Assembly: GCA_030267565.1 (NCBI GenBank)
Contig: BRXU01000005.1
Location: 474,001 to 538,000, forward strand
Direction: 5' to 3'
Source of the DNA: Pleodorina starrii
Taxonomy: Eukaryota; Chlorophyta; Chlorophyceae; Chlamydomonadales; Volvocaceae
Length of the DNA: 64,000 nt
A program made the position numbers and the translations under genes. The notes below the pieces were generated by a model, which saw only the letters and a list, made by a program, of their open reading frames with translations, did no database searches and was not told the DNA's origin. Shown one piece after another: positions 53,444 through 64,000 of this stretch. Numbering within the stretch: the stretch's first letter is position 1; each line of letters starts with the position of its first letter.

Positions 53444-55796
53444 CCCAGAACTGGTACCAGGAAGCGGGCCAGCACTGCCAACGGAGCATAAGAATGTGTC
53501 CCACTCCTCCATTGGCGCGCCAAGGTCGCAGCATGGTGGCGGTTCTGGGGGACAGGGTAACAAGTTGGGACGGTAAAAGGGCTTAAGTGCAACACATGTC
53601 GGCGCCAACATATCATAACTATCTAGCTCCACCATCCCCGCAAGATATACAAAGTTGCGTCCACTGCCCCCCACCTTCGGGCTCATGGCCGTCCTCATCA
53701 TCGAGCACCACAGGGACCTCAGGCATGGTTGTTTCAGCAGACGCCTCCAGGATGGCCTCCACGGCCAGCTGCTCCTGCCACTTGAACCCGAACCGCTCCA
53801 CTACTCCAGCGGCTGCCAGCTGCTCGATCTTGGCCCACGCCGGGAAGGGAAGACTGAGCCCCGCAGGAACACACTTGTTGAGGCGTGAGGCGAGGTACAA
53901 GTTGTACATGGACTCTGGAAGCCCTAGTCCGCGCCCCGCACGCAAGGCTTGGTCGATGTTATTGCGGCCTGCAAAGTCGAGGATGAGGGCGTCCGCCAGG
54001 CCAGGCAGGACGCATCCCTGAAGGAGTGCGTTGAATCGGCGGTTCAGGTTCTCCACCTGGCTCGTCGTCCGGATGCTGCGGTATTGCTTCGTGGCGGGGT
54101 CGATGTAGTACATCAAGTTGATCGGATACGGGTCTGCATAGGCAACCCAGAGCAAACATGAGACGGCATAGACGGCATAGGCGACAAGGACTCGGCGGCC
54201 AGTGACACCCTACCACCCTTGCCATCTGTGTATGACTCCCAGTCACGGCACGTTACACCGCCCCTTAAAACACCCACGACGACTTGCTACTTGCTGCCCT
54301 GCACCCACCAGAGATCATGTCGTTGCCGTCCTTCACCAGCGACCACTGGTCATTAAGGACCTTCTCCACGGCGGGCGTTATGAAGTGGTTGCCGCCATCG
54401 AGCGCCTTGTACCGGTTCAGGAGACTCTGGACAGCAAGCAGCACATCACGCCCAGATCCAGGTGGAACAAACTTCCGGGCCTTGCGTCTCAACGAGACCG
54501 CATCTATCCCTTTCAGCCGCTCCACGTCGGGGGGGTAGATGGGGAGCAGCAGAGCGCTTAGGTCAGAGCTGAAGGAGTTGTAGAGCTTGTGGGACCTGGG
54601 GACCGCTTCCATGAACCGACGCTTTAGGTGGTACGTGTCCTGCTTGACCATCACTCCGCCAGGACGGTCCGTGACAAGAAGCTTGCGCCAGACCTGGTGA
54701 GTCTGTGCCGCATTGTCGACGTACACGACTTGGATGGGCTGCACGACCGGGCCAGGCAGTGGAAGCATCAGTAGCAGTACTTTGAACAAGACTGCACTAA
54801 CAACCTGGTAAAGCATACCATCAACAAGACAACCAGATTGGCAGCTCAGCCTGTGCAGCAGCTAGCCCTAAATGCACCACCCCCGGAAGCTATCTCACCT
54901 TCCCCAATCGGAGGCACCGAATGCTTAGCTCACGCAGCGGCACACGCAGCTCGTAAAGGGAGGTAGACGACACCTGCATGCAGCATTGCATCGTCACAAA
55001 CTGGGGTCCAAAGCATTCCACGCTGAGGGCTCGATACTTCCGTGGTAAAAGCCCATGATCTCCGAGTTCCCATTGAGAGCCCAGGCGGTGCCCATGCAGG
55101 GCTTGGACTGCGAGTCAGACAGCCGAATCTTCTTCGCAGGCTTATGGCAGTGGTCGAATTTGAGCACGCCATGCTCCGCCCCCGTTGCTGTGAGCAGCTG
55201 GGTGTAGCACATGCGCCGGGCTTCACCATCCGGGCTGTTGAGGTAGAGGTTGCTGTAGTAGTGCCCACCAGGTGTCTTCGCGCTTTTCAACAAAAGCGAC
55301 AGGTGCTGCAAAGGCACCAGGCGAGACCCCTGTTCAACAGCTGGCTGCTCCTGTGCTTCCACCGACCCCGCCTGCCCTGGTGCTGCCGTCGCCTGCACCA
55401 GCGCTGCCGTCACCTGCCCTGGTACTGCCGCCACCTGCCCAGATCCTGCCGCCGCCTGCCCTGGCGGTGGCGGCGCCTGTCCATGCGCTGTCGCCGCCTG
55501 CTTCATTGCTGCCGCAACCTGGACCAGAGCGGCAACAGGTCGTAGCAGTGAGGGCATGGCGGGCACTTTTTCTGGTAAAGGTCGAGCATTAGATCAGGAA
55601 ACTGCAGCTGCCAGTCGAGTATGTAAACCCTGCTGCCGCTGTGGTCCAGAGCTTCGGGGTCGACCGCGTGCCCTTTCGCTAGGAGCACGTTGGCGTTGGG
55701 CAACTCTATGAACATCTGTGCCCCCTTCGCCCACGCTTGGCTCGATGCCATCACCTCCCGCACTTTCGCCAGTATATACTTGCTGTTGGTGCACTC

Positions 55797-56678
55797 CTGC
55801 GCGGAGGGGTGGAAGGGGGAAACAAGGCGGGCAGGGGGGGGGGGGAAACCAAGGGGGGGGGGAAATTAAGGCGGGCATGGCAAATTGTGCAGGGCGGACA
55901 GGAAAAGGGTGTGTATGGCTTACTTATACCCCGCCAGTTCGATAGTTACGCACACGTTCTCTGTTGCGCAGCGAATTTGTGTAACTGCACTGTAACTGCA
56001 TTGATTCCAAATCAGGTACGTACCTCGCGTGCGTCGACGCTGTCGATGTCGACACCGCTCAGCGCGTTTCCTCCGCCGACTGCCGGAGTTGCAGTTGTGC
56101 CAGACCGCTCGTCCTCTCCCGCGGCGTTAGCAACCAATGGGGCCAATGCGAATGTAGTTGCCGCGGTGAACGCCAAGCGCGCATTCCAAGACCTGGATGG
56201 CGGCAAGGAGGAGAAACCCGGGCTCAGAAGCCTGTTTCTGTAATAAATCAATACAGATGTAAAGTATTTTCAGCCTACCGGGGCTCGTCGTCACGTGCAG
56301 CTGCGTCGCGTCGTGCGCCAGACGGGATGGCCAGGGGTGCGCACTTCGGTGCTGTACAGGACTCATGGAAAAGAGAGCCAGCTGCGCTAAGTGACCTATA
56401 TGCTAACGAGATGTTGCTGCGACACCTGGCGCCGACACGATTCACAAGGGATAGCATCCTCCCCTTGCAAACGCTGTCCGCAAATTGCTGTGGAGTGTAA
56501 GATATTCAAACGTGCATCAAATTAAGTTTCAACCCAATGAATTGGTGTGAAGTAAAGGAAGTTGGCATGAAAATTACCTGGTACGGAAGCATGAAAATAA
56601 GAAAATTGTGGTACGGTACGACTGTCCAAGGCATGAAAATTAGACCCCGCCGGAGGAGGTAAAGTCGACAAGCGAGAC
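55797..56678. other. Region between transposon and IDI gene, with ambiguous open frames
   Basis: At 56030-56250 both strands are open. The plus strand has an ATG-started frame of 65 codons (56046-56243, MSTPLSAFPPP to LRSLFL, then TAA). The minus strand could be an upstream exon of the transposase ending at a GTACGT donor near 56029 but lacks an ATG. Neither is firmly supported. Poly-G tracts lie at 55828-55862. Confidence 0.45.
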
Positions 56679-58188
56679 ATGATAACAGCTCATGAGGCAA
56701 AATTATTGAGCAACGGCTTAGGCAAGGCCCTCCAAACTGCCCTGTCCTGTTCGCGATTTATGCGAGTCCAGACCCAGGCGCCAGGGCGCACAACCGCCGC
56801 GGGCTGCGTTCGCAGCATGCTCAGCACTGCAACCCGCTATCACCGAACAGCAGCGCGCTTCCTTCTGAACTCGCTCAGCCAGAAGCCGGTGGACGCGGCA
56901 GCGACCCGCTCCTCCATCGCGGCGCGGGCGCAGATGGCGGCAGCTTCCTCCACGTGGGCAGGTGAGACCGTCAAGTTGGAGAGCGATGTGGAAGGCACGC
57001 CACCGCCGTCCGCGCTGCGCGTCATCTGATCCCGCGGGAAGGCACGGGGGGGCCCAGGCCGGTGCGCCGGAACTCAGCACAACGCTCGGGCGCATAGGAG
57101 GCAGCCCCAGGGCCCTGGCCTTACGTGTGCGACGCGTTTCTCCCCTATGGAACCACACGGCTTGGGCTCTTTGGCTCATCTTCCGCTGATAGTACTCAAG
57201 AAGCCACATCGCACGAGCCTAAAACCCTAAACGCACCTGCCTGTTCGGCACGCACCCTGTACCCTCCCCTCCCAAACACATACACACATTCACAAATACC
57301 CCGCTCCCTCGTCGTCGTCTCCTGCACTCATCCCGCACCCCCGCCTCGCACCCCGCACCCAACACCACCCGCCCCACCCCTAACCCCACCCCAGCCCCCA
57401 TCCTAACATCGCCTCCCTCCCTCCGCTGCGCCACCCTCTTTATTCCCCGCCCCAACCCCTACGCAGGCACGGGCCTCAGCCAGCAGGACTTTATGCAGCG
57501 CGACGAGTGTCTGGTGGTGGACGAGACCGACACCCTCGTGGGCACCTCGAACAAACACGACTGCCACCGCTTCACGCCGGCACAGCCCCGCGGCCTGCTG
57601 CACCGCGCCTTCAGCGTCTTCCTCTTCAGCCCCGACGGCCGCCTGCTGCTGCAGCAGCGCGCCGCCTCCAAGGTCACCTTCCCCTCTGTCTGGACAAACA
57701 CCTGTTGCAGCCACCCACTCGCGGGCCAGCAACCCGACGAGGTCGACTCGCCGACCCAGATCGCAGACGGCAGCGTGCCGGGGGTGAAGGCCGCGGCGGT
57801 GCGCAAGCTGGGCCACGAGCTGGGCATCCCGGCGGAGCAGCTTCGGGCAGCTTCCTTTACGTTCCTCACGCGCCTGCACTACTGCGCGGGCGACACGCAC
57901 ACCTACGGCCCCGACGCGGAGTGGGGGGAGCACGAGGTAGACTACATTCTGTTCGTGCGGCCGCCACAGCCCGTGACGCTGGCGCCCAATCCGGACGAGG
58001 TGGATGACGTGCGGTACGTGGATCGGGCGCAGCTGGCGGCCATGATGGATCCTGGATCCGGGCTGCGCTGGTCGCCCTGGTTCCGGATCCTGGCGGAGCG
58101 CTTCCTGGACGCCTGGTGGGCGGATCTGGACGAGACGCTGGCGGGGACCAAGCACCGGGACTACGGCACGATCCACCACATCTTGTAG
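56679..58188 (+). CDS. IDI1: Isopentenyl-diphosphate delta-isomerase (IDI), organelle-targeted
   Basis: Interconverts isopentenyl and dimethylallyl diphosphate, balancing the C5 units used for carotenoids, chlorophyll phytol and quinones. Two exons, 56679-56961 and 57467-58188, one GT-AG intron of 505 bp, about 334 residues. The Nudix-type core has the active-site cysteine in WTNTCCSHPL, the Nudix-like helix VKAAAVRKLGHELGI, the metal-binding HEVDYILF, and the terminal WSPWFRILAERF. The first 85-95 residues are Arg/Ser/Ala-rich, a transit peptide. Possible starts are ATG 56679, ATG 56760 and ATG 56934; the last would remove the transit peptide and begin MAAASSTWAG. The family's usual core of about 230 residues is complete. 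Confidence 0.96.
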
Positions 58189-59698
58189 GGCCGGACAGGA
58201 GCAGCAGCAGCTACGGCACCCTGCGGCTCCCTGCAGCTGCGGCACCTTGCACCCTGCAGCAGCAGCAGCTGCTGCTGCAGCAGCAACAGCAGTCTCAGCG
58301 CCTTGCGGCAACAGCTACTGAAGCAGCAGCTGCTGTTATGGCTTCAACGGGGGATCTCTTGTTGAGCGGGGCGAATGTAATGGGGGAGGGGCCGCGGAAT
58401 AAGACGCCCTTTGCGGGCTCCGCCACATCGTTCGCGCGGGCTGTTGGTGGCTGGGACTGGGCACGGGTCCGAGGCGCGGGTCCGAGGCGGGGGTTCGAGG
58501 GGCGAAGGGAAGCCGCTGGTGCTGCGCGGAAGGGACTCCCGCCCATGTGCCCGGGTGCCCGGGGCATAGGGTTGGACCCCGGATGCCCGGGCATGGCCAT
58601 CCGTTGGAAGCCCTCCCGTTGTTGTGGTGGTGGTGGTCAGGTTGTTACATCGGGCTCCTTATCCTCGGGCAGGGTACCGTAGAGCCAGCCCGACGGGCCA
58701 ACTGGCTCACGGTGCACTGGAGGCGTGTGTTTGCGGGGAGGGCAAGGGATCTTGGCTGACGGAGGGCTGCATGGTATGGATTACTTGGACTCGCTTGTCT
58801 CATGCATGAATATCCGATGGCGAGGTGTTGTCTTCTCGCCGGCCGCTTTTTACGGCACGGTTCTCGGACTATGGGCGGGTGTGCGCGGCTGGCTGGCTGG
58901 GCCGTGCGCCCAAAGCGCCACAACAGAGCTGTGCGCTTGTGCGGTGGGGGCTGCTTGGGCCTTATCTTGGACGAGAAGCGTTGGGGGCCCCGGTGACTGA
59001 GTAACGTGTCGTTCGGATATCTTCCCATCTTTGTCAGCTGTTTATTGCGGGAGGCTTGGCGCGAGCGAACGAATGAGGGTATGGCATCACGTGTTTTGGC
59101 GATGTGTACGGCGCCAGCCTAAAGCCGCAACCGCCTTGATGCTTTGGTGCCTGGTTGGGGGTGGGGTAACACGCGGTGCGGTGCGGGTGATGCGCTGCTC
59201 GGTTGGTTGGTTGGTTGGTTGGCTTTCGTGCCTTGGATGGGGCTCCGGCTCCGGAGCACGTTGAAGTGCAAAGGGCTGGCGCTGGTCTGCGTCTTTCGGC
59301 AGAGTCAGGGACGCTGCCGCCTGTGTGCGTGCCGCGTATGGGAAGGGGCTGAACCACACCGCACTCGGCGACGGAATGGCGATCGATTACCTGGCTGGGA
59401 AGGGGCGCGGCAGAGAATCCGCAGGAAGCCCTTTCTCCTGCCCCAGGAAGCCCTTGCCAGGTACACATGCTTGCGACAGAGTCAGGAGCGGTATACACCA
59501 GGTGGGGATTCTCTGCGTCCGTCCCCTGAAAACGGATTCTTATATATACTTGCGAAATCACACCGCGTGTTTCAACCCCAACAGTCATCGGGTGCTGGAA
59601 ACGTCACCAGGGTTACGATCCCTTGTTTCGCGTGTATGTCGTCAGGAGAGCGTGCTGTCCGCCCAGCTCGTCTGCGTCTCGTACTCGCCGCGCCCGCT
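58189..59698. other. Convergent intergenic region after IDI
   Basis: 3' flanks of IDI (plus) and the F-box gene (minus). A CAG/CTG-rich stretch (58199-58330) in the IDI 3' UTR includes a CAGCAGCAGCTGCTGCTG palindrome near 58256-58276. GGTT repeats lie at 59205-59222. No gene or RNA recognised. Confidence 0.55.
58376..58380 (+). terminator. Candidate TGTAA poly(A) signal for IDI
   Basis: TGTAA occurs 188 nt after the IDI stop codon. Confidence 0.5.
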
Positions 59699-62600
59699 TC
59701 ACGTCACGCCCCCTCCACCCTCCACCCGCCAAACCAGCTCCACCCACACGTCGCGCGCCGCCGCCGCCACCGCCTCCCGGCACTCCGCCTCGCTCGCCCC
59801 GCTGCACTCCTCCAGCACCAGTCTGCGCAGCCCGCTCCGAAACCCCACACCACCCCCGCCCGCCCCCGCCCCCACTCCCGCGCGCTGTGGCGGCCTATGC
59901 CCTGCCTCCTCCACCCCCGCGAGCCCGCGCGGCGCCACCAGCCTCCCAACTCGCTGCGGCCTCAGCCCCGCCATGCCCACCGCCTGCATCACCTCCAGTC
60001 GCGTAAGGCCCACTACCAGCGTCTCCAACACGCGGTGCCCCTGCCGCCCCTCCAGCCCCTCAACATGCACCAGCGCGATTTCCCGCAGCTCAGGCATCAG
60101 CTGCGTCAGCCGCACCGCCCAGGACACACCCGCACGTGTGGTGCTGCTGCTACTGCTGCTGCTACCGCTGTTACTGCTGCTGCTACAGCCGCTGCCGCGG
60201 CTGCAATTGTCCGTCCCAGCGCCGGCAACCGGGACCCTCCTCGCTGCCGCCGGCCCGAGGGCTGAGTGCCGGCTGCCCGCTGGGATAGAGGCCGGAAGGG
60301 CGCGAGGGGGAGCGTGCGCCGGGGCCGTGACGGTGGCGGAGGGGGAGGAGGGCGGCGGGCGGCAGGCGCCGCCGACGCCGACGCCGACGTCGCCGCTGTC
60401 GGCGTCGTCGTCGTCGTCATCGGTGTCGCCGCTGTCGCCTTCCTCCCCGTCAACCTCTCCTTCGTCGACCGGGTCGCCGTCCGGCAGCGAAGCCCAGCCG
60501 AGGGTAAGGCTGGTGAGACCTGCGGCCGCCACGGTGGGGTGTAAGGGTGGAGGTGCTGAGACTGCACGACACGGCTAGGCGCGGCTCAGTGCGACGCCGC
60601 CGGCCGTCAACCCCACTGCCACGCCTTCCGCCACCAATTCTGCCCTTGCCCAACCCCAACGCATCTCTCTGTCAGACACACACACATGCACATGCACACC
60701 CACCCGCCCGGCTGCCCGCCCACCGGTCTACCCAGTACCCGCCCACCCACCCACCCACCCACCTCGCAGCGGCCTCATGACCTCCAGCAACGCTCCCGCC
60801 GAGCCCCCCAGCAGGCTCAGCCGCCGCAGCGAGCCGTACGTGTGCAGCCGTACACACGTGTGCACGTCCAACGGCAGCTCAGCAACCGCCACCCGGCTGC
60901 GAGCCGACGACGCGGTAGGACCCGGCGGTGGCGGCGGCGGCGGCGGTGGGCCGCGCAGCAGCGACGCCCCCACGGCGCCCCTGCCGGCGCCGCCATCATC
61001 AGCTCCGAAACCCGTCCCCCACCGTTGCCGCCGTACCGCCCGCCACCGCCGGCCCCGGCCGTCAGCAGCATCTGCATCACCTGCGGCAGCGGCGGCAGCA
61101 GCAGCAGCGGTGGTGGCGGCGGCGGCAGCTGCGCAGCCCTCAACGCCGTCTCCGCCGTCGGCGCCGTCGTCGCCGCCGTCGTCGTCATCGTCGTCGTACC
61201 CTGCCGTACACACAGTCCGCAGCTCCGTCAGCGCCGGCAGCAGCGCCGCCAGGTGTCCTCCCAGCGGCGTGCCGCCAAAGAACGTGCCGCAGCGCAGCGA
61301 CCGCACCCCCGCCAGCGCCTGCGGTACAACGTACGGCAGTGAACTCGCAGTACCCGCCGCCAGCAGCGTCAGCCGCGTCAGCGGCGCCAGGTTGCCAGCT
61401 GCCTCTCGCGGCAGCGCCCAGCCCGGCGCGCGAAGCTCCCGAAGCGCCGTCAGGCCCGACAGGGCGGGGTGCGCCAGACCCAGCCGCTGTGGTGTCAGCG
61501 CGCAACCGCCCAGCAGTCCCAGCCGCGTCAGCCTCACGCAGTCAGCCAGCCAGGCCCAGCCGCTGGGGTGCTGTGGGGAGACGGTGACGTCGCGGAGGGT
61601 GAGGCGGCGGAGGCACTCCAGGGGCGGCAGGGCGGCGCGCGCGGCGGCGGGCGACAGGCGCACGCCCTGAAGCTCCAGGGAGCGAAGCCGCACCAGGCTG
61701 GGGGGGAAGACCGCCGACACCGGCAGCGGTGGCGGCAGCGGGGACGGCGGCGGTGGTGGCTGTCCCGCCTCCTGGGAGGTATAGCTCGACTGCTGCTGGT
61801 GATGATGGCGATGCTGGTGCTGGTGCTGCCACTCTGGTTGCGGTGATTGCAGCGGCGGCGCTGACGTCCCCGCCGGCGGCACCGGGAGAGGCGCTGGCGT
61901 CCGGTGGAATGGAGGTTGAGGGAGTGGCTGCTCGCCGGGGGGAGACTGCACGGCGGGCAGCTCCGAAACCGGCACCGGCCCCGACCCAAGGAACACACCC
62001 AGCCGTCGGGCCTTGGCCATGGCGGACAGGAGCGCCGCGGCGTTGTCGCGGGCGGCTGCGACAGCCGCCGCCACGAGCGGCGCTCCCGGCAGCGGCAGTG
62101 GGGCATGTGACCCCAGAAGGGGCGCGGCTGAGGGGTGTGGGCGCGCGACGAGGCTGGTGAGGCTGGTGGACGCCGCAGCGGGGAGCGGCCCGGCGCTGAT
62201 AGGGCCGGCGATAGCTGCGGCGGCGGTGACGGCGGGTCGAGGCTGGGGCCCCATGTTATGGTGGTGGTGGTGGTGATGGTGGTGGTGGTGGGCGGTGATC
62301 AGGTGCTGCAGGAAGGCGTCCAGGCAGTGCGGACAGGCGAGGGAGAGGGAGTGCAGTCCGGACAGCCGCCCGAACAGCTCTGCGAGATAGGGGGGCTGCT
62401 GGTGGCGGTGCCGGGGCTGCTGCCGCTGCTGCTGCTCGTGAGATGAATGCCATTCGCCCTCCTCAGCGTCTTCCGCCACCCGCATGTCCTCTCCCCCGCC
62501 CTCGCCCTCCTCCTCGCCCTCCCCCTCGCCGTCCTCCTCGCCCTCCTCCTCCTCGCCCTCCTCCTCGCCCTCTTCCTCGCCTTCCTCCTCGCCCTCGCCC

Positions 62601-63940
62601 TCTTCCTCGCCTTCCTCCTCGCCCTCCTCCTCGCCTTCCTCCTCGCCCTCCTCCTCGCCTCCCTCCTCGCCCTCCTCCTCGCCTCCCTCCTCGCCCTCCT
62701 CCTCGCCTCCCTCCTCGCCCTCCTCCTCGCCTCCCTCCTCGCCCTCCTCCTCGCCCTCCGCCTCGCCTTCTTCAGCCCCTCCCTGTACCTCTGCCGCAGT
62801 CCTCCCGCCGTCCCTCCCTCCCCCCCAGTCCCCACTCGAGGCCCCATCTGCCAAGCCTCCGCCTCCACTGCCATCGTCAGCACCACCGGCCCCACTTCCG
62901 TTCTCGGCCCCAGCCCCGGCCCTGTGTCCGTCCGCCGCCCGGAAGCCTCCTCCGCCTCCACCCCCGCCTCCGCCTCCGCCTCCGCCTCCGCCTCCGCCTC
63001 CGGCTGCACTCGCAACCCCTGCTGCGCTTCTTCCAGTCTCGGCTCCCGCTCCCGCTCTCGCTCCAGAAGCACCACCGGGGATTACCCGGGCCCAGTGGCC
63101 CCCCGCCCCCGCCCCCACTCCCGCCCCCGCCATGAGGCAGCTGCAGGACAGGCGGGTCAAGCGCGGACACAGCCGCAGCAGCCGACAGCCGCACTCGGGG
63201 CTGACGTCGAAGAGAAGCGTCAGGCTGCGGAGCCCCGCCGCCGCAGCCGCTGCCGTCACGCCCCCAGCGGCGCCGCCGCCGCCGTCTGCGGCAGCGGTGG
63301 CATCGTCTGCAGCTGCTCCGGCGGCTGCACCGGCGGCGGCGGCGACCTCCCCACGAACGTCAGCTGGAGGGCCAGACCCACGGGTCGGTTCTGCCGGGAA
63401 CACCGAATGCGGAGGGTCGGGCGTCGAAGCCTCAGGGTTGAGGGTTCGCAGCCAGGCGCACAGCACCTGGCACGCGGCATGCCCTTTTACATCCCCACCG
63501 CCGCCGTAGTCCACGTCGTCGCTGTCGCTGCCGCCGGGCGTGCCGCCCGCGCCGCCGCGTCGTGGCTGGGGGCCAGCCTCGGCGAGCGAGCCGTTGCAGC
63601 GCGGGAGAGCTCTCCTCGTTCCGCCGTCGCAGGAGCGCCGCTGGCTGGCGCTGGTTCCGGAGCAGAAGGCGTCGTCGTTTTCGGCAGCTGAGTCCGCGGC
63701 GATGGTGAGGGAAGTCAGGCGCCGCAGCAGGCTGGCGGTAGTTACGGGCGATGTCGGAAGCGCGCCTACGGGTAATGTGAGACGGCCGGCGACCTGGCTC
63801 AAGACCACTTCGTGAAGGCACCGGCAGGTTGCGCCTAAGCGCTGAGCGTCACGCCACGACATGCGGCTGATCACGCAGCACAGCAGCTCGCGCGGCAGAA
63901 GCGGGAGCTGCATGGCCGAAGCCGCTTGCGTGGTCTTCAT
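59699..63940 (-). CDS. F-box protein with leucine-rich repeats and an acidic repeat
   Basis: Probable substrate receptor of an SCF ubiquitin ligase. Two exons, 60763-63940 (a 3.2-kb exon) and 59699-60519, give about 1332 residues; the start is ATG 63940, since the frame upstream of it opens only with TTG. The F-box lies at residues 12-47: LPLLPRELLCCVISRMSWRD, then RLGATCRCLHEVV, binding Skp1. Leucine-rich segments follow in blocks: LRSLTLLFDVSP, LHSLSLACPHCLDAF, LRSLELQGVRLSP, LRRLTLRDVTVSP, LTRLGLLGGCALTP, LTALRELRAPG, LRRLSLLGG, LTSLTLGWASLP, LREIALVHVEGL and LRRLVLEE. Between them lie low-complexity inserts: a Glu/Gly tract (about 62461-62780), a His run (62259-62292), poly-Gly, Gln/His and Asp runs. 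The substrate is unknown. Confidence 0.87.
62461..62790 (-). repeat. Coding repeat encoding GEEEGEEGGEEE in the F-box protein
   Basis: Repeats based on the codons GAG, GGC and GAA encode an acidic tract of about 100 residues, roughly three quarters Glu. The 9- to 24-bp periodicity and near identity of units indicate slippage growth inside an exon. Confidence 0.9.
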
Positions 63941-64000
63941 GGCGTCTACCGGTTTTGTTAATAGAGTGAAAGGCGAAGAAGAGAAAGGGAGCAATGCTTG

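Larger units (their letters stand above)
51074..55796 (-). mobile_element. DNA transposon gene: DDE-like transposase with Gln-rich repeats and Cys-cluster tail
   Basis: Minus-strand coding blocks lie at about 55500-55796, 54990-55500, 54290-54780, 53680-54140 and 51074-53560, separated by short introns whose exact limits I did not all resolve. A DDE-type catalytic triad can be proposed: LKFDHCHK (about 55147-55170), VVYVDNAAQ (about 54705-54731) and TSQVENLNRRF (about 54030-54063). An upstream CPPCPHC motif is zinc-ribbon-like. The last block is unusual: seven NGQAASG repeats, a helical region, eight repeats of about 40 residues ending in poly-Gln, then a Lys/Gly-rich linker and a C-terminal Cys cluster (CKTC, CAVC, CKKC). 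Superfamily not assigned; the order resembles MULE/Kyakuja-like DDE enzymes. The 5' end of the gene is not found: the open frame before 56030 has no ATG. Confidence 0.65.

Noticed and set aside
62447..63691. Pro/Arg-, Leu/Ala- and Ser/Pro-repeat open frames on the plus strand
   Set aside because: Shadows of the acidic Glu/Gly repeat and the rest of the F-box exon.

Overview
The window is nuclear DNA of a chlamydomonadalean (volvocine-type) green alga. The evidence is very high GC with strong G/C third-position codon bias, many short introns, alanine/glycine/glutamine low-complexity inserts in otherwise conserved proteins, CCCTAAAA-type telomere-like tracts, TGTAA poly(A) signals and cilium-related genes. 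The species is not determined. All gene models were spliced by eye: junctions were chosen so that intron phases agree and protein-family motifs stay in frame.

Layout. 1-5671 (-): mitochondrial elongation factor G, 3' end outside the window. 7384-11760 (+): GT49 (LARGE/B4GAT1-type) glycosyltransferase. 13477-18798 (+): a large Golgi-type membrane protein fusing a GINT1-like domain to a DUF1647 glycosyltransferase-like domain. 20150-28971 (-): an 18-exon orthologue of DNAAF9/C20orf194 (Tetrahymena Shulin), the outer-dynein-arm packaging factor. 29943-32068 (+): ankyrin-repeat protein, divergent from DNAAF9. 33921-35313 (-): tentative small secreted protein. 36695-about 41739 (-): inositol-polyphosphate 5-phosphatase with a huge disordered N-terminus and a C-terminal CaaX box. 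42810-48195 (+): cytosolic glutamyl-tRNA synthetase. 49160-49561 (-): tentative 82-residue single-pass membrane protein with an acidic tail. 50251-50829: tandem repeats of about 189 bp. About 51074-55796 (-): a DNA transposon with a DDE-like transposase, Gln-rich repeats and a Cys-cluster tail. 56679-58188 (+): isopentenyl-diphosphate isomerase. 59699-63940 (-): F-box/leucine-rich-repeat protein with an acidic Glu/Gly repeat.

The genes are a typical eukaryotic mixture, not an operon. Two themes stand out: a same-strand pair of secretory-pathway glycosyltransferases, and two genes with probable ciliary roles (DNAAF9 and the prenylated 5-phosphatase) within 20 kb. Among about 65 introns resolved here, five have GC-AG ends imposed by the reading frame and a sixth probably does, clearly more than the roughly 1% usual in eukaryotes.
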